Shown here piece by piece: positions 9,176 to 17,463 of a stretch of DNA of 35,397 nt; within the stretch, counting starts at the first letter, position 1, and each line of letters opens with the position of its first letter. The notes beneath the pieces were generated by a model. That model saw only the letters and a list, made by a program, of their open reading frames with translations, ran no database searches and was not told where the DNA came from. The position numbers and the translations under genes are program-made. The stretch covers positions 1-35,397 of the forward strand of contig LNEQ01000217.1 of the NCBI GenBank assembly GCA_001464995.1. The letters run 5' to 3'. Source of the DNA: Actinobacteria bacterium Ga0077541 (GTDB lineage: Bacteria; Actinomycetota; Thermoleophilia; Miltoncostaeales; Miltoncostaeaceae).

Positions 9176-9885
9176 TCGACAGCATCGTCTGGCTCCTCTC
9201 GCGGGTCCTCGTGATGCCGCTGCTCTACCTGCCGCCGCTGCGCATGCGCCGCCGCGGCAACGCGAACCTGCCGGTGGCCGGCCCGCTGCTGATCGTCTGC
9301 ACCCACGTCTCGGTCGCCGACCCGCTGGTGCTGATGGCCGCCGCGCGGCCCCGGCGCACCCACATGATGACCAAGTCGGAGATGTTCAAGCACCGCCCCG
9401 TGGCGGCGTTCCTGCGCCTCGTGAAGGCGTTCCCGGTGCGCCGGGGCCAGGCCGACATCAGCGCCATCCGCCACGCGCTCGACCTGCTCTCGCAGGGTGA
9501 GTGCCTGGTCGTCTTCCCCGAGGGCCACGTCAGCCGCACCGGCCACATGCGCCGGGGCCACCCCGGCGCCGGGTTCTTCTCGATGCGCCCGGGCGTGGTG
9601 ACGGTCCCCGCGGTGGTGTGGGACACCCAGCTCTTCCGCGGCCCGGCGCGGATCGTCTTCGGCGAGCCGATCGACGTGAGCGACATCGTCGCGGGGCCCG
9701 GCCCCCGCAAGCGCCGCAACCGCATGGCCACCGACCGCATCATGGAACGGCTGGCGGCCATGGCCATGGAGATCGGCGCCCCGCTCCAGCCGGCGCCGCT
9801 CGGCGAGCCCCAGGAGGAGGACCGCCGCCGCGGCCGCGTCACCCCGCGGCCCTTTCCCGAGGAGCCCGCGCCGACCGGGGTCTAG
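9172..9885 (+). CDS. plsC: 1-acyl-sn-glycerol-3-phosphate acyltransferase family protein
   Basis: This 237-residue protein belongs to the PlsC acyltransferase family, which adds the second acyl chain in phosphatidic acid synthesis. A hydrophobic N-terminal segment (residues ~4-23) suits membrane attachment. The catalytic HX4D block is H45-VSVA-D50. Block II is VKAFPVRRGQAD, block III is F115-PEGH, and block IV is TVPAVVWD. It starts at GTG 9172 inside the previous stop. The TAG stop at 9883-9885 lies inside the left copy of the IS target duplication, so the IS inserted directly behind the gene without altering it. PlsC-family members can act on other acceptors, so the exact substrate is inferred. 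Confidence 0.87.
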   Translation: MIDSIVWLLSRVLVMPLLYLPPLRMRRRGNANLPVAGPLLIVCTHVSVADPLVLMAAARPRRTHMMTKSEMFKHRPVAAFLRLVKAFPVRRGQADISAIRHALDLLSQGECLVVFPEGHVSRTGHMRRGHPGAGFFSMRPGVVTVPAVVWDTQLFRGPARIVFGEPIDVSDIVAGPGPRKRRNRMATDRIMERLAAMAMEIGAPLQPAPLGEPQEEDRRRGRVTPRPFPEEPAPTGV

Positions 9886-9886
9886 T
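9881..9886 (+). repeat. Target-site duplication, left copy (TCTAGT)
   Basis: The six bases TCTAGT directly before the left IS end are repeated exactly after the right end at 10962-10967. The sequence fits the NCTAGN target and 6-bp duplication reported for IS481 of Bordetella. The copy contains the plsC stop codon TAG. Confidence 0.9.
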
Positions 9887-9911
9887 TGTAGTCACCCGGA
9901 GCGTTGTTGAC
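9887..9911 (+). repeat. Left terminal inverted repeat of the IS481 element
   Basis: It matches the reverse complement of 10937-10961 at 21 of 25 positions. The element tip is TGT and the inner block is CGTTGTTGAC. The inner TTGAC could also serve as an inward-facing -35 sequence, but I do not see a matching -10 box. Confidence 0.9.
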
Positions 9912-9930
9912 GGATCCGGGTTGACGTAGG

Positions 9931-9986
9931 GAGGACCCCCGGGGCTCTGTGGAGGTGTCGAAGCCATCCACACCCTGGGGGTCCTC
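9931..9986 (+). promoter_or_regulatory. Long hairpin abutting the transposase start codon
   Basis: Arm 9931-9944 pairs with 9973-9986 at 13 of 14 positions (GAGGACCCCC with GGGGGTCCTC at the core). Inside it, TGTGGA 9948-9953 pairs with TCCACA 9967-9972, and GG 9954-9955 with CC 9964-9965, around an 8-base loop. The right arm ends one base before the ATG at 9987 and includes the only purine-rich, ribosome-binding-like sequence (GGGGG). In an RNA that reads in from plsC, this structure would hide the initiation region. Such protection of a transposase from read-through translation is known for IS10 and IS50; here it is inferred from sequence only. Confidence 0.65.
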
Positions 9987-10952
9987 ATGGCGCACGCTAA
10001 CGCCCGTCTGAGCGTTCACGGAAGAGCACTGCTCGTTGAACGGGTCCTGGCCGGCCACCGCCCGGCTGATGTCGCCCACCAGATGGGGTGCTCCCGGGCC
10101 ACCGCCTACAAGTGGCTGCGCCGCTTCGCCACCGAGGGGGCGCCGGGCCTCCTGGATCGCCCGAGCCGACCCCATCGCTGCCCCCACCGCACCCCCGCTG
10201 GGACCGAGGCGGCGATCCTGGAGGCACGCCGGCTCCATCGCACCGGAGCCGACTGGATCGGGCTCGAGCTCGGGATCGCGCCCTCGACGGTCGGCCGCGT
10301 GCTCGCCCGCCACCAGATGCCCCTGCTGCGTGATCTGGACGCGCTCACCGGAGAGCCCGTGCGCCGGGGCCCGGTGAGCGGCGTGCGCTACGAGCGCGAG
10401 CACCCGGGAGAGCTGATCCACATCGACGTCAAGAAGCTCGGGCGGATCCCCCAGGGCGGTGGCTGGCGCGCCCACGGACGGGGGCCAAAGCCCGCCGCTC
10501 GCCGCGCCCAGGGATACGACTACGTCCACTCGGCCATCGATGACCATTCACGGCTGGCCTACTCGGAGATCCACCCCGATGAGCAGGGCACGACCTGCGC
10601 CGCCTTCATGGTGCGGGCGGCAGCGTTCTTTGCCTCCCACGGCATCACCCGCATCGAGCGGGTGATGAGCGACAACGCCTGGAGCTACCCCCTCTCGGTG
10701 GCCTTTCAGGGCGTTCTCGCCCAGCTGGGTGCCCGCCACGTCCTGATCCGCCCCCACTGCCCCTGGACCAACGGCAAGGTCGAGCGGCTCAACCGGACCC
10801 TGCTCAGGGAGTGGGCCTACTCACAGATCTTCCACTCGAACTCCGAGCGGGCGGCACGCCTGCCAGAGTGGCTCGAGCACTACAACACCAGGCGTCGCCA
10901 CAGCGCGCTCGGTGGCCTTCCCCCGATCAGCCGCCTGTCAACAACGTACTGA
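9987..10952 (+). CDS. IS481-family DDE transposase
   Basis: This 321-residue transposase has an N-terminal helix-turn-helix (GHRPADVAHQMGCSRATAYKWLRRF, ~residues 24-48), a second HTH-like region (WIGLELGIAPSTVGRVL), and an RNase H-fold integrase core. The catalytic acids are D147 (HIDVKK), D229 (MSDNAW) and E266 (NGKVERLNR). The C-terminal YNTRRRHSALGGLPPISRL is typical of IS481 proteins. The ATG at 9987 follows directly after a strong hairpin. No frameshift or internal stop is present, so the enzyme is probably functional. Its GC content looks slightly lower than the neighbours, consistent with acquisition. Confidence 0.96.
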   Translation: MAHANARLSVHGRALLVERVLAGHRPADVAHQMGCSRATAYKWLRRFATEGAPGLLDRPSRPHRCPHRTPAGTEAAILEARRLHRTGADWIGLELGIAPSTVGRVLARHQMPLLRDLDALTGEPVRRGPVSGVRYEREHPGELIHIDVKKLGRIPQGGGWRAHGRGPKPAARRAQGYDYVHSAIDDHSRLAYSEIHPDEQGTTCAAFMVRAAAFFASHGITRIERVMSDNAWSYPLSVAFQGVLAQLGARHVLIRPHCPWTNGKVERLNRTLLREWAYSQIFHSNSERAARLPEWLEHYNTRRRHSALGGLPPISRLSTTY

Positions 10953-10961
10953 GTGACTACA
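10937..10961 (-). repeat. Right terminal inverted repeat of the IS481 element
   Basis: Its reverse complement aligns with the left end as described for the element. The transposase stop (10950-10952) lies inside this repeat, so the gene runs into the IS tip. Confidence 0.9.
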
Positions 10962-10967
10962 TCTAGT
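10962..10967 (+). repeat. Target-site duplication, right copy (TCTAGT)
   Basis: This is an exact copy of 9881-9886. It contains, on the minus strand, the TAG stop of the winged-helix gene (bases 10963-10965). Confidence 0.9.
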
Positions 10968-12147
10968 GCGGGACGGAGGCGTCGTGGCGCCGCGCGAGCG
11001 GCGACTGGTACAGGGAGCGGACGATCTCCCCGTCGAGCCAGGCCGTGAGCCGGGCGGCCTCGGCCGCGAGCGCCTCGCGGGCGGCACGCGGGAGGGGGCC
11101 AGCCGGCACCACGACGACGCGGCCGTCCGGCCGCTGCGTCCAGCCGCCGACGATGCGCCCGTCCCACCAGGCGCTCGGGCCGCCGTTGCCGTTGGAGTCG
11201 AACAGGAGGGGCCCCAGCGCGCCGAGGTAGAAGCCGCGTCCCCGCCATCCCATCGTCGTGGGGTCGAGTGCGGGAAGCAGGGCCGCCCAGGGCTCGGCGG
11301 CGGCGACCGGGGCGGTGTCGTCCGGGTGCAGCCACGCGGTGCTGCCGTCGTCGAGGCGGACCTCGGAGGCCCCGACGTCGGCGAGGGCGTGGCGCACGGC
11401 CCCCTTCGTGGCGCCGAGCCACCAGACGAGATCGGCCTCGGTGCCGGGGCCGAAGCTCCAGAGCCACCGCCGCACGAGCTCCGCGTACCCCTCGCGCTCG
11501 GGCAGGCGCCCGGGGCCGGAGCCCAGCCAGTCCTCGGTCGTCGTCCAGAAGGGGCGCGACACCCTCCAGCCCGCGGCGGGCGCGCCCCGGAGCACGCCGC
11601 CGCCGGCGGCGAGCGTGGCGAGGACACGCGGGGCGACCGGGAATCGCCCGCCGTGGCGCGTGCCGGGCGCCACCTCGAGCCGCAGGTCCAGGGGCGGGAT
11701 CGCCTCGCGCAGCTGGCGGGTGGTCGCGGGGGCCTCGCGCAGCCGGTCGTGCACGGCCGCGCAGACGTCGGTGACCCAGGCGGCGCCGTCGTCGGCGAGG
11801 CCGGCGGCCTCGACCTCCTTGGCCAGCCGGGCACCCAGCTGTGCGGCGACGCGGGCCGCGGCGCTTCCGCGCACGGCCGGCAGAAGGTCGGCCGGGAACG
11901 CGAAGACGGTGCGGCGCATGGCCAGCTGGAGGACGACGGTCCGATCCCGGTGGAGCGCCCGCAGCACGTCGTCGCGGGTCGCCCCGCTGCGCGCCCACGC
12001 GGAGAGGTGGACGCTCGCGGGCTCGGTCGCGTGCAGGCAGGTCATCGCCGCGACGGCGGCCTCCACCGATCCCGCGCGATGGCCGGTCGCGAGCGCGTGC
12101 CTCACACCGAGGCGCGCGCGCCGCTCGTCGTCGGGGACCGTCCGCAC
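10963..12147 (-). CDS. Winged-helix DNA-binding domain protein (HTH_42, YcaQ/AlkX-like)
   Basis: This ~394-residue protein resembles the HTH_42 (former DUF1006) family. The family includes YcaQ/AlkX-type DNA glycosylases that unhook crosslinks, and many uncharacterised actinobacterial paralogues. Visible features are the N-terminal RLGVRHALA, LHATEPASVHLSAWAR, the LHRDRTVVLQLAMRRTVFAFPAD segment, and a winged-helix part with TTRQLREAIP and WLWSFGPGTEADLVWWLGATKGAVRHAL. GTG 12147 is the likely start. Catalytic residues of the glycosylase cannot be confirmed by eye, so the function is inferred from family only. The stop falls in the IS target duplication. It follows the Pro/Ala-rich gene by 18 bases on the same strand. 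Confidence 0.8.
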   Translation of the reverse strand: MRTVPDDERRARLGVRHALATGHRAGSVEAAVAAMTCLHATEPASVHLSAWARSGATRDDVLRALHRDRTVVLQLAMRRTVFAFPADLLPAVRGSAAARVAAQLGARLAKEVEAAGLADDGAAWVTDVCAAVHDRLREAPATTRQLREAIPPLDLRLEVAPGTRHGGRFPVAPRVLATLAAGGGVLRGAPAAGWRVSRPFWTTTEDWLGSGPGRLPEREGYAELVRRWLWSFGPGTEADLVWWLGATKGAVRHALADVGASEVRLDDGSTAWLHPDDTAPVAAAEPWAALLPALDPTTMGWRGRGFYLGALGPLLFDSNGNGGPSAWWDGRIVGGWTQRPDGRVVVVPAGPLPRAAREALAAEAARLTAWLDGEIVRSLYQSPLARRHDASVPH

Positions 12148-12165
12148 GCCGGCAGGAGACGGGGG

Positions 12166-12912
12166 CTAGATCAGGCCGACGAAGACGAGCAGCGCGACGA
12201 GCAGGCACGAGGTGGAGATGCCCGCGATCTCCAGCCGATGGCGCTCGACGAAGGTGACGGCGGAGCGCCCCCCGCCCGTCCGGACCGACCGCAGGGGCAG
12301 CAGCGCGACGGCCGCGGTGGCGCCGGACAGGCCGAGCAGCAGGAACGCGAGCATCGACTCCCGGCCGGAGCCCGGGGCCGCCGCCGCCGGGGACGCCGCG
12401 GCCGGGCGTAGCTCGGCGGCGCTCTTGGTGGTGCCGCCGATGCGGGAGAGGGTGACCGAGGCGTCGGCGACCCCGGTGCCGACGTCGCCGCCGATGCGCA
12501 TGACAGCCGCCTTGCGCGCCCGGGCCTCACGCAGCCGCCGCGCCTCGGTGGCGCGGCGGCGCTCCAGTGCCGCAGCCGCCGCGGCGGCCGCGCCCTCGCC
12601 GGCGGCGGGGGCCGGCGGGGCCGGAGCGGGCGCGCTCGGGGCGGGCGTCGGCGCCGGGGCGGGGGCGGGGGCAGGAGTGGGAGCGGGAGCCGGAGCGGCG
12701 GGGGCCGGCTCGGCCGGCACCGGCGCGGGGTCGGGCGCGGGCTCGGGGATCGCGATGGTCGCCGCCGGCGGGGGCGGGGGCGGGTCGGGCTGTCCCAGCG
12801 TCTGGGCGCCCGCGCCCCCGGCGCCCATCGCGAGGAGGGCCGCGGCGAGGGCGGGGACGGCGATCCGTGAAAACCTGCGCACCACGGGGATCCGGGCCGG
12901 CCGAGAGCTCAT
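12166..12912 (-). CDS. Exported Pro/Ala-rich membrane-anchored protein, unknown function
   Basis: This 248-residue protein starts at ATG 12912; the open frame extends further upstream but without a plausible N-terminus. Residues 1-~36 look like a signal peptide (VVRRFSRIAVPALAAALLAMGAGGAGA). A low-complexity Pro/Ala region of ~80 residues follows (repeats of PAPAP and PTPAP). Next is a short charged helix (ALERRRATEARRLREARARKAA), a segment with VGTGVADASVTLSRIGG, and two C-terminal hydrophobic stretches (MLAFLLLGLSGATAAVALLPL and TSCLLVALLVFVGLI). The layout suggests a cell-envelope protein with a flexible wall-spanning arm. No known family is recognised. The DNA of the repeat is G-quadruplex-prone on the plus strand. 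Confidence 0.65.
   Translation of the reverse strand: MSSRPARIPVVRRFSRIAVPALAAALLAMGAGGAGAQTLGQPDPPPPPPAATIAIPEPAPDPAPVPAEPAPAAPAPAPTPAPAPAPAPTPAPSAPAPAPPAPAAGEGAAAAAAAALERRRATEARRLREARARKAAVMRIGGDVGTGVADASVTLSRIGGTTKSAAELRPAAASPAAAAPGSGRESMLAFLLLGLSGATAAVALLPLRSVRTGGGRSAVTFVERHRLEIAGISTSCLLVALLVFVGLI
12656..12789 (+). repeat. GC-rich low-complexity tract with two G-quadruplex motifs
   Basis: On the plus strand (template for the Pro/Ala-rich gene) there are runs of G at 12656-12659, 12661-12665, 12667-12671, 12679-12681 and 12685-12687. A second cluster at 12770-12789 has four G-runs separated by 1, 1 and 2 bases. Both satisfy the usual four-run pattern. They encode the Pro-rich arm, so codon content alone may explain them. 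Confidence 0.6.
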
Positions 12913-13140
12913 CACGCGGGCCAGGCTAGCGGACGATCCTGCACGAATGGTTGCGGATCGGCGCGCGCTCCGGCGCGGACCTGCCGCCTGCAGGGGCACT
13001 TCACCTCGGGAGCGCGCACTTCTTGCACATCGCTCACAGACGCCCACCGGTCCCGGCGCGGCTACAGGTCGCGGATCGCGCGGCCGATGGTGCGGGGACG
13101 GGGCGCGCGGACCCCTTGCTAACCTGCGCGGGCGAACTCG
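12913..13140. other. Divergent intergenic region between the Pro/Ala-rich gene and dnaJ
   Basis: I see no gene in these 228 bases. A CTAG occurs at 12926-12929. TTGCTAACCT near 13117-13125 contains a TANNNT box (TAACCT, 13120-13125) 15 bases before the dnaJ ATG and may be its promoter. Neither a CIRCE repeat (TTAGCACTC-N9-GAGTGCTAA) nor an HspR HAIR repeat is visible, so direct HrcA control of dnaJ is not supported by the sequence. Confidence 0.45.
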
Positions 13141-14205
13141 ATGAAGCGCGACTACTACGAGATCCTCGGCGTCGCCCGCGACGCGGACGAGGCCGACATC
13201 AAGCACGGGAGCTCCACCCGGACGTCAACGCCGATCCGCGCGCGGAGGAGATGTTCAAGGAGGCCGCCGAGGCCTACGAGACGCTCTCCAACGCCGAGAC
13301 ACGGAACCTCTACGACCGCTACGGCCACGACGGCCTGCGCGGCCGCGCCTCCAGCGACTTCGCCGACTTCGGCTCGTTCCAGGACCTGTTCGACGCGTTC
13401 TTCGGCGGTGACGTCTTCGGCCGAGGCCAGGGCGCGGCCGGCGGCGACGACGTCGGCGTGGCGGTCCAGCTGACCTTCGCCGAGTCGGCGCTCGGGGTGA
13501 CGCGCGCCATCGAGTACGGCGTCGTCGGAAGGCTCCGGTGCGGCGCCCGACAGCCACACGATCCGCTGCACCACCTGCGGCGGGCAGGGCCAGGTGCGCC
13601 AGGTCGCGCGCGGCCCCTTCGGCCAGTTCCTGCGCACCCAGGTCTGCCCGGCCTGCCGCGGCGCCGGCGAGGTGCCCGCCGACCCCTGCAGCGCCTGCCA
13701 GGGCAGCGGGCGCCGCCCCACCACGCTCTCCCTGACGGTCGACATCCCGGCCGGCATCGCGAGCGGGCAGCGCATCCGCATCCCCGGGCGCGGCGCCGCC
13801 GGCGAGCGCGGGGCGGCGGCCGGCGATCTGTACGTCCAGGTGCAGGTGGCCGAGGACGAGCGCTTCCGCCGCGAGGGGCTCGACGTGGTCACCCGCGTCG
13901 CGGTGCCCGTCACCGACGCGATGGTCGGCGCGTCGGTCACCGTGCCGACGGTCGACGGCGAGGCCCACGTCGAGCTGCGTCCGGGCACCCAGCCCGGAGA
14001 CGAGTACGTCCTGCGCGGCAAGGGCTTCCCGGCCCTGAGCGGACGCGGCCGCGGCGACCAGCGCGTGATCGTCGAGGTGCGCGTGCCGCGCGTCCAGACC
14101 GAGGACGGCCGCCGGGCCGTCGAGTCGCTGGCGGAGAAGCTCGACGCCCGCAGCTACAAGGAAGACGAAGGGTTCTTCGACCGTCTCAAGCACGCCTTCC
14201 GCTGA
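13141..14205 (+). pseudogene. dnaJ: dnaJ with two frame-breaking deletions
   Basis: This encodes a DnaJ-type Hsp40 co-chaperone, but the frame changes twice. Bases 13141-13203 read MKRDYYEILGVARDADEADIK. About 19 bases are then missing, removing the KAFRRLA part of the J-domain, and RELHPDVN continues one frame over (from 13206). That frame runs to ~13526 through the G/F region (FFGGDVFGRGQG). A second gap of about 17 bases near 13527 deletes the first zinc-finger CxxC, after which the original frame resumes (from 13528). The remaining zinc motifs CTTCGGQG, CPACRGAG and CSACQGSG and the C-terminal domains are intact. The two losses sum to 36 bases, so the final frame matches the start. Either a real pseudogene or an assembly fault would explain this. 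Confidence 0.88.
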
Positions 14206-14227
14206 CGCGCCGCTGATCCGCCTGACG

Positions 14228-15025
14228 GTGACCGTGCCCGGCGCGGACGCCGAGCTCGCGCTGGTCGAGGCCGGGGAGGCGCTCGGCACCGGCTGCCGCG
14301 AGCGATCCGGGCCGGGCGGCGAGGCGCTGCTCGACTTCTGGGTGGCGGCCCATTCAGCCCGCCCCGCCGAGCTGGAGGCGGCCCTGCGCGCGCGCGGGCT
14401 CGACGCCCGCGTGGAGGCGCACCCCGAGGGCGACGAGTGGCGGACCGCGATGCTCGCGTTCCACCGTCCGGTCGAGGTGGAGGGGCGGCTGCTGGTGCGC
14501 CCGCCCTGGGAGCCGCCGCGGCCGCCGCTGCTCGACGTCGAGATCGACCCCGGCATGGCCTTCGGCACCGCCCAGCACGCCACCACCCGCAGCTGCCTCG
14601 CGCTGCTCGCCGGCCTGCCCGTCGCCGGGCCGGTGCTCGACGCCGGCTGCGGCACCGGGGTGCTCGCGATCGCGGCCCGGCGGCTGGGCTTCGCCGACGT
14701 GACGGCGGTCGACTCCGACCCCCTGTCAGTGGACGCCACCGTCGCCAACGCGCGCCGCAACGGCGTGGCGCTGACGGTGGCGCGCCGGACGATCGGCGCC
14801 GACCGGCTCCCGGCCGCCGAGGTGCTGCTGGCGAACCTCACCGGCACGGTGCTCCGCGCGCTGGCCCCGGCGCTGCCCGCGCCCGCGCCACGCTGGACGA
14901 TCGCCTCCGGCATGCGGCCCGAGGAGGTGCCGGGGGTGCACGCGGCGTTCGCCGCGATCGGCGTGCGTCCCGTGCGCGAGATCCGCGACGAGGGCTGGTC
15001 GACGCTGCTGATGGAGCGCGGGTGA
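14228..15025 (+). CDS. prmA: Ribosomal protein L11 methyltransferase
   Basis: This ~265-residue protein matches PrmA, which trimethylates lysines and the N-terminus of ribosomal protein L11 using S-adenosylmethionine. The substrate domain is N-terminal, then a linker leads to DPGMAFGTAQHATTRSCL, a PrmA hallmark. The SAM-binding motif LDAGCGTGVLAIAA follows, then VDSDPLSVDATVANARRNG and the NLTG motif. The GTG at 14228 is used, though a somewhat earlier non-ATG start cannot be excluded since the frame is open back towards the dnaJ stop. It is 22 bases after dnaJ and overlaps rsmE by 4 bases, as in the common dnaJ-prmA-rsmE order. Confidence 0.88.
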   Translation: MTVPGADAELALVEAGEALGTGCRERSGPGGEALLDFWVAAHSARPAELEAALRARGLDARVEAHPEGDEWRTAMLAFHRPVEVEGRLLVRPPWEPPRPPLLDVEIDPGMAFGTAQHATTRSCLALLAGLPVAGPVLDAGCGTGVLAIAARRLGFADVTAVDSDPLSVDATVANARRNGVALTVARRTIGADRLPAAEVLLANLTGTVLRALAPALPAPAPRWTIASGMRPEEVPGVHAAFAAIGVRPVREIRDEGWSTLLMERG

Positions 15026-15759
15026 GGCACACGTTCCGGTACCTGCTCGAGAGGACGCCGGCCGCGGGGGAGCAGATCCCGCTGTCCGACGACGACGGCC
15101 GGCACCTCACGCGCGTGGTGCGCCGCGGGGCGGGCGACACGCTGGAGCTGATCGACCCCGACGGTGGGCGCTGGGAGGCCGTGGTCGTCGGCGCCGGCCC
15201 GCCCGTGACGGTGCGCGTGACGGCCACCGCGGCCGCCCCGCCGCCGCCGTCGCCGGTGCGGCTCGTCCTCGGCCTCGCGGAGTGGGGGCGCCTCGACACC
15301 GCCGTCGAGAAGGCCGTGGAGCTCGGGGCGGGGGAGATCACGCTCGTCACCTCCGAGCGGGCCGGGAGGGTGCCGGACGCCGCCGCCTGGGAGCGGCGGC
15401 GCGAGCGCCTGGAGCGCGTGGCGGCGGCGGCGGCGCGCCAGAGCGGGCGGGCACCGCTGGGACGGGTGCGGGGGCTGGTACCGTTCGAGGACGTGATCAC
15501 CGCGATCCCGGCCGGGGAGGGGTACCTGATCGATCCACGAGGCGACGCACCGCTGCTCTCGGCGCTCCGCGCCGACGACGCGCCGGACGCGCCCATCGCC
15601 GTGGTCGTCGGTCCCCAGGCGGGCTTCTCCGAGCGCGAGGTCGACCTGGCCCGGCGCGCGGGGCTGGCGGTCTGCACCCTCGGGCCGGCGATCCTGCGCA
15701 CCGAGACCGCGGCCGTCGCCGCGGTCGCGCTGGCGGCCGCCGCGCGGGAGGCGACGTGA
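15022..15759 (+). CDS. rsmE: 16S rRNA m3U1498 methyltransferase RsmE
   Basis: This 245-residue protein belongs to the RsmE family of SPOUT methyltransferases, which methylate U1498 in helix 44 of 16S rRNA. The N-terminal PUA-like domain contains DDDGRHLTRVVRRGAGDTLELIDPDG. The SPOUT core has LGLAEWGRLDTAVEKAVELGAGEITLVTSERA, then AAARQSGRAPLGRV, and the C-terminal knot VVVGPQAGFSEREVDLARRAGL...LGPAILRTETA, where the SAM-binding GP and LRTETA motifs are conserved. GTG 15022 overlaps the prmA stop by 4 bases. The next gene starts inside its own stop. Confidence 0.93.
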   Translation: MRHTFRYLLERTPAAGEQIPLSDDDGRHLTRVVRRGAGDTLELIDPDGGRWEAVVVGAGPPVTVRVTATAAAPPPPSPVRLVLGLAEWGRLDTAVEKAVELGAGEITLVTSERAGRVPDAAAWERRRERLERVAAAAARQSGRAPLGRVRGLVPFEDVITAIPAGEGYLIDPRGDAPLLSALRADDAPDAPIAVVVGPQAGFSEREVDLARRAGLAVCTLGPAILRTETAAVAAVALAAAAREAT

Positions 15760-16096
15760 CGACCGACTGCCTGTTCTGCCGCATCGTCGCCGGGGAGATC
15801 CCGGCCGCGATCACGCGCCGCGACGACCACTTCGTGGCGTTCGCCGACATCGCCCCGAAGTGCCCGGTCCACCTGCTGGTGGTCCCGGTCCGCCACGTCG
15901 ACTCGATCGCGGGCGCGGCCGGGCTCGGCGAGCAGGAGCGCGCGGCCATGCCGCTGTTCATCGCCGAGGTCGCGCGCGAGGCCGGCGTCGAGGAGTCGGG
16001 ATACCGCGTGACCACCAACCACGGCCCCGATGCCCGGCAGAGCGTGGCCCACCTGCACTGGCACATCATGGGCGGGGCGCCGCTATCCGAGACGAT

Positions 16097-16100
<4 letters not shown>
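15756..16100 (+). CDS. HIT-family (HinT-like) purine nucleotide phosphoramidase
   Basis: This 114-residue protein has the histidine triad H99-L-H101-W-H103 followed by MGG. The N-terminal [13 protein letters not shown] (C5 and C8) is common in bacterial HinT proteins with a structural zinc site. The family hydrolyses AMP-lysine or other phosphoramidates. [20 protein letters not shown] is the usual core. It overlaps rsmE and phoH by 4 bases each. A HIT gene in the rsmE-phoH interval is a recurring arrangement. The assignment to the family is firm; the physiological substrate is unknown. Confidence 0.92.
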
Positions 16101-17073
<973 letters not shown>

Positions 17074-17077
<4 letters not shown>

Positions 17078-17463
17078 TCGAGGTGGAGGCCCGGGGAGAG
17101 GGCGCGGACGCGCTCGTGGACCGCCTGGTGTGGACCTGCGGTCGCCTCGGGGTGGAGCGGGCGAGCATCGGCCTGATGGTCGTGGGCCCGGACGAGATGG
17201 CGGCCATCAACGGCGAGCACCGCGGAAAGCCGACGCCGACCGACGTCCTCGCGTTCCCGGTGGACGGGCCCGAGGCCCTCGCCTGGCCCGAGGAGGGCCC
17301 CCCGCCCGAGCTCGGCGACGTGGTGATCTGCCCGGATCTCGCGCAGGAGCCGCTCGCGACCCTCGCGGTCCACGGCCTCCTGCACCTGCTCGGCTACGAC
17401 CACGAGGCCGACGCGGGCGAGATGCTCGCGCTGCAGGACCGACTGGTGGACGAGGCCCCGTGA
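17074..17463 (+). CDS. ybeY: Endoribonuclease YbeY (16S rRNA maturation)
   Basis: This 129-residue metalloprotein matches YbeY, a zinc-dependent endoribonuclease needed for 16S rRNA 3' end maturation and ribosome quality control. The metal motif H3XH5XH is H100-GLL-H104-LLGYD-H110. The upstream [12 protein letters not shown] is the second family signature. It is a little shorter than many YbeY proteins (about 150-155 residues) because the N-terminal segment is compact. Its GTG lies in the phoH stop and its TGA in the start of the next gene. Confidence 0.94.

Larger units (their letters stand above)
9887..10961 (+). mobile_element. Complete IS481-family insertion sequence (1075 bp)
   Basis: The element has one transposase gene, imperfect ~25-bp terminal inverted repeats beginning TGTAGTCAC, and perfect 6-bp flanking duplications. 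Left repeat 9887-9911 and right repeat 10937-10961 match at 21 of 25 positions, with the outer 9 and inner 10 bases identical. The open reading frame is intact and the duplications are undiverged, so the insertion looks recent and possibly mobile. It lies between plsC and the winged-helix gene, at the point where their two TAG stops overlapped. It is the only mobile element I see in the window. Confidence 0.93.

Noticed and set aside
12951-13140. Possible extra N-terminal gene or extended dnaJ start upstream of 13141
   Set aside because: The upstream frame has no plausible protein, and MKRDYYEILGV at 13141 is the correct DnaJ beginning.
12913-13140. CIRCE or HAIR heat-shock operator before dnaJ
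   Set aside because: I searched by eye for TTAGCACTC-N9-GAGTGCTAA and CTTGAGT-N7-ACTCAAG and found neither.
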